DNA of 64,000 nt from assembly GCF_018223345.1 (NCBI RefSeq), contig NZ_CP073587.1, positions 779,001 to 843,000 on the forward strand, given 5' to 3'. Origin of the DNA: Shewanella yunxiaonensis. Its GTDB lineage: Bacteria > Pseudomonadota > Gammaproteobacteria > Enterobacterales > Shewanellaceae. Both the position numbers and the translations under genes were made by a program. Position 1 is the first letter of the stretch. Each line of letters begins with the position of its first letter. Positions 54,821 to 64,000 of the stretch are shown here, one piece after another. The notes below the pieces were generated by a model. That model was given only the letters and a program-made list of their open reading frames with translations. It was not told where the DNA came from and searched no databases.

Positions 54821-55450
54821 ATGGTAGGGAAAAAACGTAGCGCCAGCTCAACGCGCTGGATGCAAGAACACTTTGATGATCATTATGTGAAGTTGGCTCA
54901 GAAGCGCGGTTTGCGTTCGCGGGCAGCTTTTAAGCTTGAAGAGTTGCAACAGAAGGATCAGCTGATTAAGCCCGGCATGACCGTCGTCGATTTGGGGGCT
55001 GCTCCTGGTGGCTGGTCTCAGGTCGCGGTTAAGTTAGTGGGTGAACAGGGAAAATTAGTCGCTTGTGATATTTTACCGATGGACCCAATCGTGGGCGTCG
55101 ATTTCCTTCAGGGCGATTTTCGTGAAGAATCGGTACTCGCGACCTTGTTAGAAATGGTGGGTGACGACAAGGTTGATGTTGTTTTGTCGGATATGGCACC
55201 GAATATGAGCGGTTCTGATGCGATGGATCAGCCAAGAGCCATGTATCTGGTGGAGTTGGCATTCGATATGTGTCATCAGGTATTGGCACCCGGTGGCAGT
55301 TTTGCTGTCAAAGTATTTCAGGGGGAGGGTTTTGACGAGTTTATGAAAGCCGTTAAGCAAGCTTTTACGACAGTCAGAACCCGTAAGCCAGAGTCTTCCA
55401 GAGCACGTTCTCGCGAAGTGTATCTGGTGGCTACCGGCTACAAGTTGTAG
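54821..55450 (+). CDS. rlmE: 23S rRNA (uridine(2552)-2'-O)-methyltransferase
   Basis: RrmJ/FtsJ family, 209 residues. Motif [16 protein letters not shown], the catalytic Lys-Asp-Lys-Glu set with SDMAPNMSG and [12 protein letters not shown], and the N-terminal basic [10 protein letters not shown]. Directly upstream of ftsH, the usual order. Confidence 0.95.
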   Translation: MVGKKRSASSTRWMQEHFDDHYVKLAQKRGLRSRAAFKLEELQQKDQLIKPGMTVVDLGAAPGGWSQVAVKLVGEQGKLVACDILPMDPIVGVDFLQGDFREESVLATLLEMVGDDKVDVVLSDMAPNMSGSDAMDQPRAMYLVELAFDMCHQVLAPGGSFAVKVFQGEGFDEFMKAVKQAFTTVRTRKPESSRARSREVYLVATGYKL

Positions 55451-55491
55451 TAACCTGAAAGAGTAAGTCTCAAGACTGAGAGGTTTAATAA

Positions 55492-57432
<1,941 letters not shown>

Positions 57433-57452
57433 GCAACAAGATTGCGTGCTTT

Positions 57453-57482
57453 AGAAAACCCCGGAAGGGGTTTTCTGTTTTC
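57453..57482 (+). terminator. Terminator after ftsH
   Basis: AGAAAACCCC / GGGGTTTTCT stem around GGAA, followed by GTTTT. Confidence 0.85.
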
Positions 57483-57531
57483 TGAATGTGAAATGCCAGC
57501 GTATTAAATGAATACGCACATAGGAGGCAGG

Positions 57532-58365
57532 GTGTTTGAATTGGTGTCGGGCACAAAACGCCTGAATTTAGATGAGCCCAAAGTGATGGGCATACTCAAT
57601 GTTACTCCGGATTCTTTTTCTGATGGTGGGCAATTTCGCGCATTCGAAGCCGCGTGTCGTCATGCGGATGCAATGATAGCGTCGGGGACGCACTTCATTG
57701 ATATTGGCGGCGAGTCTACTCGACCAGGCGCTGCGGAAGTGAGTGTTGCTGAGGAGCTCGCCCGAGTGGTTCCGTTGGTGGAGTATATCGTCGCTAACTC
57801 CGATGTTTGGGTTTCTGTGGACACCAGTAAACCTGAGGTGATGGAGGCATCTGTCGCTGCAGGCGCACATTTAATCAACGATATCCGCAGTCTTACCGAA
57901 CCGGGGGCGATGGAAGTCGCTGCTAAGTTACAAGTGCCAGTATGCATTATGCATATGCAAGGGCAACCCCGTACGATGCAGTCTGCCCCGCATTATGAAA
58001 ACCTGCTAAAAGACGTTGATGATTTCTTCATTGAACGTATCACTAGTTGTGAAGCTGCTGGCTTACCTAAAGAGCTACTATTATTGGACCCCGGATTTGG
58101 TTTTGGCAAAACGGTAGAACATAATTATCAGCTATTGGCTCACCTGCAGGATTTCGCCAAATTTGATTTACCACTGCTGATCGGTTTGTCGCGCAAGAGT
58201 ATGATAGGCAATCTTTTGGGGCGTCCGGTTGCTGAACGGTTAGCGGGTAGCCTGAGTGGGGCACTACTGGCGGCGATTAATGGCGCCCATATTATTCGAG
58301 TACATGATGTACCGGAAACGCTGGATGTGTTGAAGGTACTCGCGGCAACGCGAAAGGCATACTAA
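57532..58365 (+). CDS. folP: Dihydropteroate synthase
   Basis: Condenses dihydropterin pyrophosphate with p-aminobenzoate in folate synthesis. GTG 57532 is preceded by AGGAGG four bases away and gives 277 residues ([16 protein letters not shown]); the ATG at 57508 precedes that ribosome site and is unlikely. Motifs [37 protein letters not shown], and the closing [10 protein letters not shown] are intact. Confidence 0.94.
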   Translation: MFELVSGTKRLNLDEPKVMGILNVTPDSFSDGGQFRAFEAACRHADAMIASGTHFIDIGGESTRPGAAEVSVAEELARVVPLVEYIVANSDVWVSVDTSKPEVMEASVAAGAHLINDIRSLTEPGAMEVAAKLQVPVCIMHMQGQPRTMQSAPHYENLLKDVDDFFIERITSCEAAGLPKELLLLDPGFGFGKTVEHNYQLLAHLQDFAKFDLPLLIGLSRKSMIGNLLGRPVAERLAGSLSGALLAAINGAHIIRVHDVPETLDVLKVLAATRKAY

Positions 58366-58421
58366 ATATCATAAATATTACAGATAGCTCTGTCCTTGGC
58401 AGAGTTATGGAGCCAACAAAC

Positions 58422-59765
58422 GTGAGTTCTACAAGAAAATTTTTTGGCACCGATGGTGTCCGCGGCAAAGTTGGTTCCGGCAAAATGACGCCGGAATTGG
58501 CATTAAAACTGGGGTGGGCCGCAGGACGGGTTCTGTCTCGTACGGGTACTAAAAAAGTGTTGATTGGCAAAGACACTCGTATCTCTGGTTATATGTTTGA
58601 ATCGGCGTTGGAGGCAGGGTTATCCGCCGCTGGATTGAACGTAATGCTGATGGGGCCGATGCCCACACCAGCAGTTGCTTATCTGACACGTACTTTTCGT
58701 GCAGAGGCAGGCGTGGTGATCAGCGCTTCACACAATCCCTATTATGATAATGGCATCAAATTCTTTTCTTCTAAGGGCACCAAGCTGGATGACGAGCTTG
58801 AACTGGAAATTGAAGCGGAGCTGGAAAAACCATTAGATTGTGTCGAATCGCTTCAGTTAGGAAAAGTTTCTCGTATTACTGATGCCGCTGGACGCTATAT
58901 TGAGTACTGTAAAGGGAACTTTCCGGCTGATCAGACACTGGAAGGTCTTAAATTAGTCATCGATTGTGCCCACGGGGCAACCTACCATATTGCGCCAAAT
59001 GTATTTCGCGAACTGGGTGCTGAAGTGGTCGTCATTGGTGACAAGCCAAACGGTACCAACATTAATGACCAGGTCGGTGCCACCTCGATGGCAAAAATCT
59101 GTGAAACCGTGCTGGCAGAAAATGCAGATTTAGGCATTGCCCTAGATGGTGATGGCGATCGTATCATGATGGTCAATCGTCATGGCGAAGTCATTGATGG
59201 CGATAAAATTCTTTATATCCTCGCCAAAGATGCGCTGAATCGCGGCGTGCTTAAGGGCGGAGTTGTCGGCACTCAGATGTCCAATCTCGGTCTGGAGTTA
59301 GCCTTAAAAGCGCTGAACATCCCATTCCTACGTTCTAAGGTCGGTGACCGTTATGTGATGGAGCTGCTGTTAGACAAAGGTTGGCGCATCGGCGGCGAAA
59401 ATTCCGGTCATATCGTCAACCTTGATCATGGCACCACAGGTGATGGCATTGTCGCCGGTATTCAAGTGCTCGCAGCAATGCGCCGCAGCGATATGACACT
59501 TGAGGAGCTGATAGCGCCAATTACGCTGCTACCACAAGTGTTAGTCAATGTGCGTTATGAAGGCGCGGTAGATCCGTTGCAAGCAGACGAAGTTAAATTT
59601 GCGGTGGCAGAAGTTGAACGTTCACTGGGTGAACGTGGCCGTGTGCTATTGCGAAAGTCAGGTACCGAACCGCTGATCCGGGTGATGGTTGAAGGCGATG
59701 ATGAAGCCTTAGTGCGTCATTATGCTGAACAAATAGCGGCGTCAGTCACTAGCGCAGTCAGTTAA
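58422..59765 (+). CDS. glmM: Phosphoglucosamine mutase
   Basis: Converts GlcN-6-P to GlcN-1-P for UDP-GlcNAc. GTG 58422 with GGAG nine bases ahead gives 447 residues ([14 protein letters not shown]), close to the family length of about 445; the ATG at 58407 is an alternative. The phosphoserine is Ser103 in [12 protein letters not shown]. The metal-binding loop LDGDGDR and sugar-binding GGENSGH are intact. folP-glmM is a common gene pair. Confidence 0.94.
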   Translation: MSSTRKFFGTDGVRGKVGSGKMTPELALKLGWAAGRVLSRTGTKKVLIGKDTRISGYMFESALEAGLSAAGLNVMLMGPMPTPAVAYLTRTFRAEAGVVISASHNPYYDNGIKFFSSKGTKLDDELELEIEAELEKPLDCVESLQLGKVSRITDAAGRYIEYCKGNFPADQTLEGLKLVIDCAHGATYHIAPNVFRELGAEVVVIGDKPNGTNINDQVGATSMAKICETVLAENADLGIALDGDGDRIMMVNRHGEVIDGDKILYILAKDALNRGVLKGGVVGTQMSNLGLELALKALNIPFLRSKVGDRYVMELLLDKGWRIGGENSGHIVNLDHGTTGDGIVAGIQVLAAMRRSDMTLEELIAPITLLPQVLVNVRYEGAVDPLQADEVKFAVAEVERSLGERGRVLLRKSGTEPLIRVMVEGDDEALVRHYAEQIAASVTSAVS

Positions 59766-59941
59766 CTGATAAGAGAATAATATAATTAAATTAATGGGTT
59801 AGTTTTTTAAAAATAGGCATTTACTGCCTTTGAGCATAAAATTTAGTCGAACACACGGCAAATCGCAAAAATTACCCAGACTGGTATTGTAACTTCATAA
59901 GTGGTTCGCTATTATTCACGCCGCTTTCAAAGGAGATGGTG

Positions 59942-60724
59942 ATGGCTCTCAGACGCCCAATGGTCGCCGGCAACTGGAAAATGAATGGCAACGCGCAGTT
60001 AGCGCAAGAGCTATTCAAAAAGTTCGCCGCTAAGCTACATAACGACGCTGTGGAAGTTGTACTGTGTCCACCGACGGTTTACCTGGAAAGCGTAAGGCAG
60101 CAAATGGAAGCCAATAAAGACGCGCTTAACGGCTCTATTGTGCGCATGGGTGCGCAAAATTTGAGTCAGCACGATTTTGGTGCCTATACCGGAGAAATCT
60201 CGGGTGCGATGTTAAGTGAAGTGGGTTGTCGTTATGTGATTATCGGGCATTCCGAGCGTCGCAGGATGTACGGCGAAACCAGTAACATCGTTGCAGATAA
60301 ATTTGCTGCTGCTCAAAAGCATGGCCTGACACCAATACTCTGTGTGGGTGAATCAGGACCCGCCCGTGAAGCAAGACGAACCTTTGAAGTCATTGCTGAA
60401 GAGCTGGATGTGGTGATCGAAAAGAATGGCACCATGGCTTTTGATAACGCAATTATTGCCTATGAGCCACTGTGGGCCGTAGGTACCGGGAAGAGTGCAA
60501 CGCCAGAACAGGCGCAAGAAGTTCATGCGTTTATTCGTAAGCGACTTTCCGAGGTTTCTCCATTCATTGGAGAAAACATCCGCATTCTCTATGGTGGCAG
60601 TGTTACACCAACAAATGCTGCGGATTTATTCGCACAGCCAGATGTGGATGGTGGACTAATAGGTGGTGCCAGTTTAAACTCTACCGAATTTTTGAGTTTA
60701 TGTACCATAGCGATGAGCGCATAA
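59942..60724 (+). CDS. tpiA: Triose-phosphate isomerase
   Basis: TIM barrel, 260 residues from ATG 59942 (AAAGGAG seven bases upstream; ATG 59936 lies too close). Catalytic residues: Lys in GNWKMNG, His in IGHSERR, Glu in AYEPLWAVGTG. Phosphate loop GGSVTPTNAADLF. Upstream 176 bases hold its promoter but no obvious operator. Confidence 0.96.
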   Translation: MALRRPMVAGNWKMNGNAQLAQELFKKFAAKLHNDAVEVVLCPPTVYLESVRQQMEANKDALNGSIVRMGAQNLSQHDFGAYTGEISGAMLSEVGCRYVIIGHSERRRMYGETSNIVADKFAAAQKHGLTPILCVGESGPAREARRTFEVIAEELDVVIEKNGTMAFDNAIIAYEPLWAVGTGKSATPEQAQEVHAFIRKRLSEVSPFIGENIRILYGGSVTPTNAADLFAQPDVDGGLIGGASLNSTEFLSLCTIAMSA

Positions 60725-60727
60725 GTT

Positions 60728-61066
60728 ATGTATGAAGTTCTGATAGTTGTTTACTTGTTGGTAGCGTTGGGATTGGTCTTTTTAATCTTGATCCAGCAAG
60801 GTAAAGGCGCTGACATGGGCGCATCTTTTGGTGCCGGTGCTTCAGCAACGCTGTTTGGATCCTCTGGTTCAGGCAATTTCCTGACCCGATCTACAGCAGT
60901 ATTGGCGATAATTTTCTTTATCCTGAGTCTGGTGATTGGCAACATGAGTGCTAACCACAGCAAACAGGAAGATTCTTGGAAGAATCTTGGTACTACTGAG
61001 CAAACTCAGCAAGCACCACAACCAGAAAATCAAGCGCCAAAATCAGAGAATAAAATTCCTGATTAA
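60728..61066 (+). CDS. secG: Protein translocase subunit SecG
   Basis: 112 residues. Two membrane helices (about 3-22 and 55-73) flank a Gly-rich cytoplasmic loop (GASFGAGASATLFGSSGSGNF) typical of SecG. The Gln/Pro-rich C-terminal tail is family-typical. It starts 3 bases after the tpiA stop, so it is probably cotranscribed. Confidence 0.94.
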   Translation: MYEVLIVVYLLVALGLVFLILIQQGKGADMGASFGAGASATLFGSSGSGNFLTRSTAVLAIIFFILSLVIGNMSANHSKQEDSWKNLGTTEQTQQAPQPENQAPKSENKIPD

Positions 61067-61074
61067 TAGAATTC

Positions 61075-61161
61075 GCCGGGGTGGTGAAATTGGTAGACGC
61101 GCAGCCTTGAGGTGGCTGTGACCTAACGGTCGTGCGGGTTCAAGTCCCGCCCTCGGCACCA
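61075..61161 (+). tRNA. tRNA-Leu (anticodon GAG)
   Basis: 87 bases including an encoded CCA. The acceptor GCCGGGG pairs with CCTCGGC (one G-T pair), the anticodon stem CAGCC/GGCTG holds loop TTGAGGT, and the T arm has GTTCAAGTC. A long variable arm is present, as expected for leucine. It lies 9 bases after secG. Confidence 0.95.
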
Positions 61162-61241
61162 TTCATATAGCCAGGAAAAGACATTAATATTCCTGAGTTA
61201 TTGCAAGTTGAAGGTCGAATCAGTAAACTTGCTGCAATTGA

Positions 61242-61318
<77 letters not shown>

Positions 61319-61378
61319 GTTCCCGGTATTGAATTTTTCAAGAAATCAGTACTGAATTACAGGTAATAAAATAAGAAG

Positions 61379-61404
61379 AACCTCGTAGTAAACGGGGTTT
61401 TTTG
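61379..61404 (+). terminator. Terminator-like hairpin downstream of the tRNAs
   Basis: AACCTCG / CGGGGTT stem followed by TTTTTTG, between the initiator tRNA and rimP. Confidence 0.7.
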
Positions 61405-61451
61405 TTATCTGGGATGTAGTATTTTGCTGCCTATAAAGGTGGTGTGATATC

Positions 61452-61478
61452 GGGGCTCTATGGCCCTTTTTTTGTTTT
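61452..61478 (+). terminator. Second terminator-like hairpin, just before rimP
   Basis: GGGGC / GCCC stem followed by a T7 run, only about 13 bases before the rimP start. Its position suggests partial termination or attenuation of the nusA operon. Confidence 0.6.
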
Positions 61479-61490
61479 CAGGAGTGTAAT

Positions 61491-61946
61491 TTGGCAACTT
61501 TAGAGTCAAAACTCGAAGAGATGTTAAAGCCGACCATCGAAGCGCTGGGATACCAGTTGTGGGGGATTGAATTTGTCAACGCTGGCAAACATTCAACACT
61601 GCGCTTATTCATCGACAGCGAGCAAGGCATTAATGTTGAAGACTGTGCTAATGCCAGTCGACAGGTAAGCTCGTTATTGGATGTTGAAGATCCCATTGCT
61701 TCAGAATATACACTGGAAGTATCTTCCCCTGGCTTAGATCGGCCACTGTTCACTGCTGAACAGTACCAGATGTATACCGGTGAAGAGGTAAAAGTTCAGC
61801 TGACTATGCCGGTAGCGGGTAGTCGCAATTTGAAAGGTACCGTATTACGGGTAGAGGGACAGATGATCGCCCTCGACGTGTCCGGTAGTGAATTGACGAT
61901 TGCCTTGGATAACATCCGTAAGGGCAATTTAATTGCAAAGTTTTGA
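61491..61946 (+). CDS. rimP: Ribosome maturation factor RimP
   Basis: 151 residues, starting with TTG (AGGAG at about 61481). The N-terminal domain has [22 protein letters not shown] and the ISVED-like INVEDC; the C-terminal Sm-like barrel has [22 protein letters not shown]. It assists 30S assembly. First gene of rimP-nusA-infB. Confidence 0.93.
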   Translation: MATLESKLEEMLKPTIEALGYQLWGIEFVNAGKHSTLRLFIDSEQGINVEDCANASRQVSSLLDVEDPIASEYTLEVSSPGLDRPLFTAEQYQMYTGEEVKVQLTMPVAGSRNLKGTVLRVEGQMIALDVSGSELTIALDNIRKGNLIAKF

Positions 61947-61973
61947 TGGATTCAAGGTGAACGAGGCAAGACG

Positions 61974-63473
61974 ATGAATAAAGATATTTTGCTGGTCGCT
62001 GAAGCGGTGTCCAATGAAAAAGCCGTACCCCGTGAGAAGATTTTCGAAGCCTTGGAAATTGCGCTGGCTACTGCTACTAAAAAGAAATATGAAGGCGATA
62101 TTGATGTGCGTGTAGCCATCGATCGCAAAACAGGTGATTACGAGACTTTCCGTCGCTGGCTGGTTATCGACAACCAAGGTCAAGCGCTGGAAAACCCGTA
62201 TCGCGAGATTACGCTGGAAGCTGCGCAATTCGAAAACCCGGAAATCCAAGCCGGTGATTATGTTGAAGATGAGATTGAATCAGTGCAGTTCGATCGCATC
62301 ACTACCCAGACGGCTAAACAAGTGATCGTGCAGAAAGTACGTGAAGCTGAACGTGCCCAGGTGGTGGAACAGTTCCTCGATAAAGAGGGCGAACTAGTGA
62401 CCGGCGTGGTGAAAAAATCCAACCGCGACAGCGTGATTGTCGATCTGGGTAGCAATGCCGATGGCGTATTGTATAAAGAAGATTTGATCCCACGTGAAAC
62501 CTTCCGTCCAGGCGATCGTGTGCGTTCGTTGCTGTATGCCGTGCGTCCAGAGGCACGAGGTGCTCAGCTATTTTTGACGCGTTCTAAGCCGGAAATGTTG
62601 ATCGAGCTTTTCCGCGTCGAAGTTCCTGAAATTGCAGACGAAATGATCGAAGTGATGGGCGCCGCACGTGACCCAGGTTCACGTGCCAAGATTGCGGTTA
62701 AATCTAACGACCGCCGTATCGATCCTATCGGCGCTTGCGTTGGGATGCGTGGCGCTCGTGTGCAGGCCGTGACCAATGAATTAGGTGGTGAGCGTATTGA
62801 TATCGTGCTGTGGGACGATAATCCAGCACAATTTGTTATCAACGCTATGGCCCCCGCCGATGTGTCTTCCATCATTGTTGATGAAGATAAACATGCAATG
62901 GATATTGCTGTTGAAGCAGATAGCCTGGCACAAGCCATCGGTCGTAACGGTCAAAACGTGCGTCTGGCCACTCAGCTGACCGGCTGGGAGCTCAACGTTA
63001 TGACTGTTGCAGAGATGCACGCTAAACATCAGGCTGAAAGTGCCAAGGTGACACACTTGTTCATGAATGCGTTACACGTGGACGAAGATTTTGCCCAAGT
63101 ACTGGCTGATGAAGGATTTGCAACGCTGGAAGAGGTCGCCTATGTACCGACTTCCGAATTGTTATCCATTGAAGGGTTTGATGAAGATATTGTCAATGCG
63201 CTGAGAGAACGCGCCAAAGCGGCTTTGTCTACCCGGGCGCTGGCTTCTGAGGAAGCTCTGGATGGCGCACAACCGAGTGAAGAGTTACTGGAATTGTCCG
63301 GTATGGATCGTCATACCGCATTTATTCTTGCCAGCAAAGGCATTGTGACTCTTGAAGATTTAGCCGAACAAGGCGTAGATGATTTGATCGAAATTGAGCA
63401 AATGACAGAAGAGAAAGCAGGTGAGCTTATCATGGCGGCCCGCAACATCTGTTGGTTTGGCGATGAAGAGTAA
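61974..63473 (+). CDS. nusA: Transcription termination/antitermination protein NusA
   Basis: 499 residues: N-terminal RNA-polymerase-binding domain (about 1-130), S1 domain ([18 protein letters not shown]), KH domains with [21 protein letters not shown] and [19 protein letters not shown], then two acidic helix-hairpin repeats (about 365-495) found in gammaproteobacterial NusA. Follows rimP closely with AACGAGG before the ATG. Confidence 0.96.
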   Translation: MNKDILLVAEAVSNEKAVPREKIFEALEIALATATKKKYEGDIDVRVAIDRKTGDYETFRRWLVIDNQGQALENPYREITLEAAQFENPEIQAGDYVEDEIESVQFDRITTQTAKQVIVQKVREAERAQVVEQFLDKEGELVTGVVKKSNRDSVIVDLGSNADGVLYKEDLIPRETFRPGDRVRSLLYAVRPEARGAQLFLTRSKPEMLIELFRVEVPEIADEMIEVMGAARDPGSRAKIAVKSNDRRIDPIGACVGMRGARVQAVTNELGGERIDIVLWDDNPAQFVINAMAPADVSSIIVDEDKHAMDIAVEADSLAQAIGRNGQNVRLATQLTGWELNVMTVAEMHAKHQAESAKVTHLFMNALHVDEDFAQVLADEGFATLEEVAYVPTSELLSIEGFDEDIVNALRERAKAALSTRALASEEALDGAQPSEELLELSGMDRHTAFILASKGIVTLEDLAEQGVDDLIEIEQMTEEKAGELIMAARNICWFGDEE

Positions 63474-63498
63474 GTCGATCAACAGGGGGAAGTAACTG

Positions 63499-64000
63499 AT
63501 GGCAGAAACTACTGTAGAAAAGCTGGCCACGGAAGTCGGAAAAGATGTTGATCGACTGATCGAACAATTTTCCAAAGCCGGTATGAAAAAAAAGCGCAAT
63601 GATCGCGTGACCGAATCGGAAAAACATCAATTGCTGGAATATTTGAAACAGCAACATGGCCTGGAAGGGGCTCCTGCGCGTATGACTCTGCAGCGTAAAA
63701 CTGTGTCTACATTGAGTGTTTCCGGCACCGGTGGCCAGTCTAAAGATGTGAAAGTTGAAGTGCGTAAAAAACGCACTTTCGTGAAACGTGATCCAGCCGA
63801 ATTAGCTCGTCAGGCTGAAGCGGAAGCCGAAGCTAAGGCAAAAGCTGAAGCCGAAGCGGCAGAGAAAGCGAAGGCCGAAGCCGAGGCGAAAGCTAAAGCT
63901 GCCCAAGCAGACGCTGAAGCCAAGGCAAAAGCGAAGGCAAAAGCTGAAGCCGCTGCAAAAGCAAAGGCGGAAGCCGCTGTTGTCGAAGCTGACAAAGACG
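63499..64000 (+). CDS. infB: Translation initiation factor IF-2, N-terminal part only
   Basis: The frame begins at ATG 63499 (GGGGGA upstream) and is open to the right edge, so only the first 167 residues are visible. The start, [23 protein letters not shown], is the IF2-N domain. It is followed by a highly charged Ala/Glu/Lys repeat region (from about residue 110), usual in gammaproteobacterial IF-2. The GTPase domain lies outside the window. Confidence 0.95.
   Translation, partial: MAETTVEKLATEVGKDVDRLIEQFSKAGMKKKRNDRVTESEKHQLLEYLKQQHGLEGAPARMTLQRKTVSTLSVSGTGGQSKDVKVEVRKKRTFVKRDPAELARQAEAEAEAKAKAEAEAAEKAKAEAEAKAKAAQADAEAKAKAKAKAEAAAKAKAEAAVVEADKD

Noticed and set aside
63800..64000. GCN-rich repetitive DNA at the right edge
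   Set aside because: It encodes the Ala/Glu/Lys linker of IF-2, known to be repetitive and variable; not a mobile or satellite repeat.

Overview
The window looks like a chromosomal segment of a Shewanella-type marine gammaproteobacterium. The evidence is the set and order of housekeeping genes (ispB / rplU-rpmA-obgE; lptD-surA-pdxA-rsmA-apaG-apaH; metY tRNA-rimP-nusA-infB), several families I associate with Shewanella (DUF3718, a Dyp-type peroxidase, an N-acetylmuramate recycling pair), and a split borosin locus resembling SonM/SonA of Shewanella oneidensis. No rRNA, CRISPR array, prophage or insertion sequence was seen. The identification rests on recalled family sequences, not on a database search.

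Layout. 1-5150: a partial DUF5610 gene, ferredoxin-NADP reductase (fpr), a small cysteine-rich membrane-anchored protein, an exported gamma-glutamyltransferase-family enzyme and a Dyp-type peroxidase. 5155-8785: argR with a double ARG operator shared with divergent mdh, then ispB, then rplU-rpmA. 8859-12316: obgE, the split exporter pair yjjP-yjjB, folA and a DUF3718 protein. 12335-14356: a chemoreceptor. 14445-21246: the envelope and maintenance operon lptD-surA-pdxA-rsmA-apaG-apaH on the minus strand, with the divergent pair amgK-murU and then djlA. 23990-27379: an outer-membrane barrel protein, a D-2-hydroxyacid dehydrogenase, purT and a DUF1289 protein, the last two flanking a perfect CRP-type site.

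27403-30296 is the most unusual part. On the minus strand it has a borosin-type peptide alpha-N-methyltransferase, its small precursor peptide, and an overlapping periplasmic-TPR/GGDEF diguanylate cyclase. The methyltransferase frame is broken by one net frameshift near 29686-29694. The family-like C-terminus continues in another frame and ends exactly in a TGATG overlap with the precursor start, so the lesion is either recent or a sequencing error.

30560-45873, nearly all minus strand: valS-holC, an orphan ModF-like ABC ATPase with a degenerate first Walker A, a multiply frameshifted exported-protein pseudogene, an unknown two-helix membrane protein, an M1 metallopeptidase, a YciI-like protein, a YdeP-type molybdopterin oxidoreductase and an AaeXAB-like aromatic-acid efflux operon. 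46181-64000, mostly plus strand: a lactate dehydrogenase-family enzyme, fklB, dapB, carA-carB, greA, yhbY (minus), rlmE-ftsH, folP-glmM, tpiA-secG, tRNA-Leu(GAG), initiator tRNA-Met, rimP-nusA and the start of infB, which runs off the right edge.

Much of the window is core metabolism and translation: nucleotide and arginine precursor synthesis (carAB, purT, folA/folP), cell envelope (lptD, surA, glmM, murU, amgK, dapB), ribosome assembly (obgE, rsmA, rlmE, rimP, yhbY) and transcription elongation (nusA, greA). The accessory interest is in the borosin locus and the decayed gene near 36 kb.
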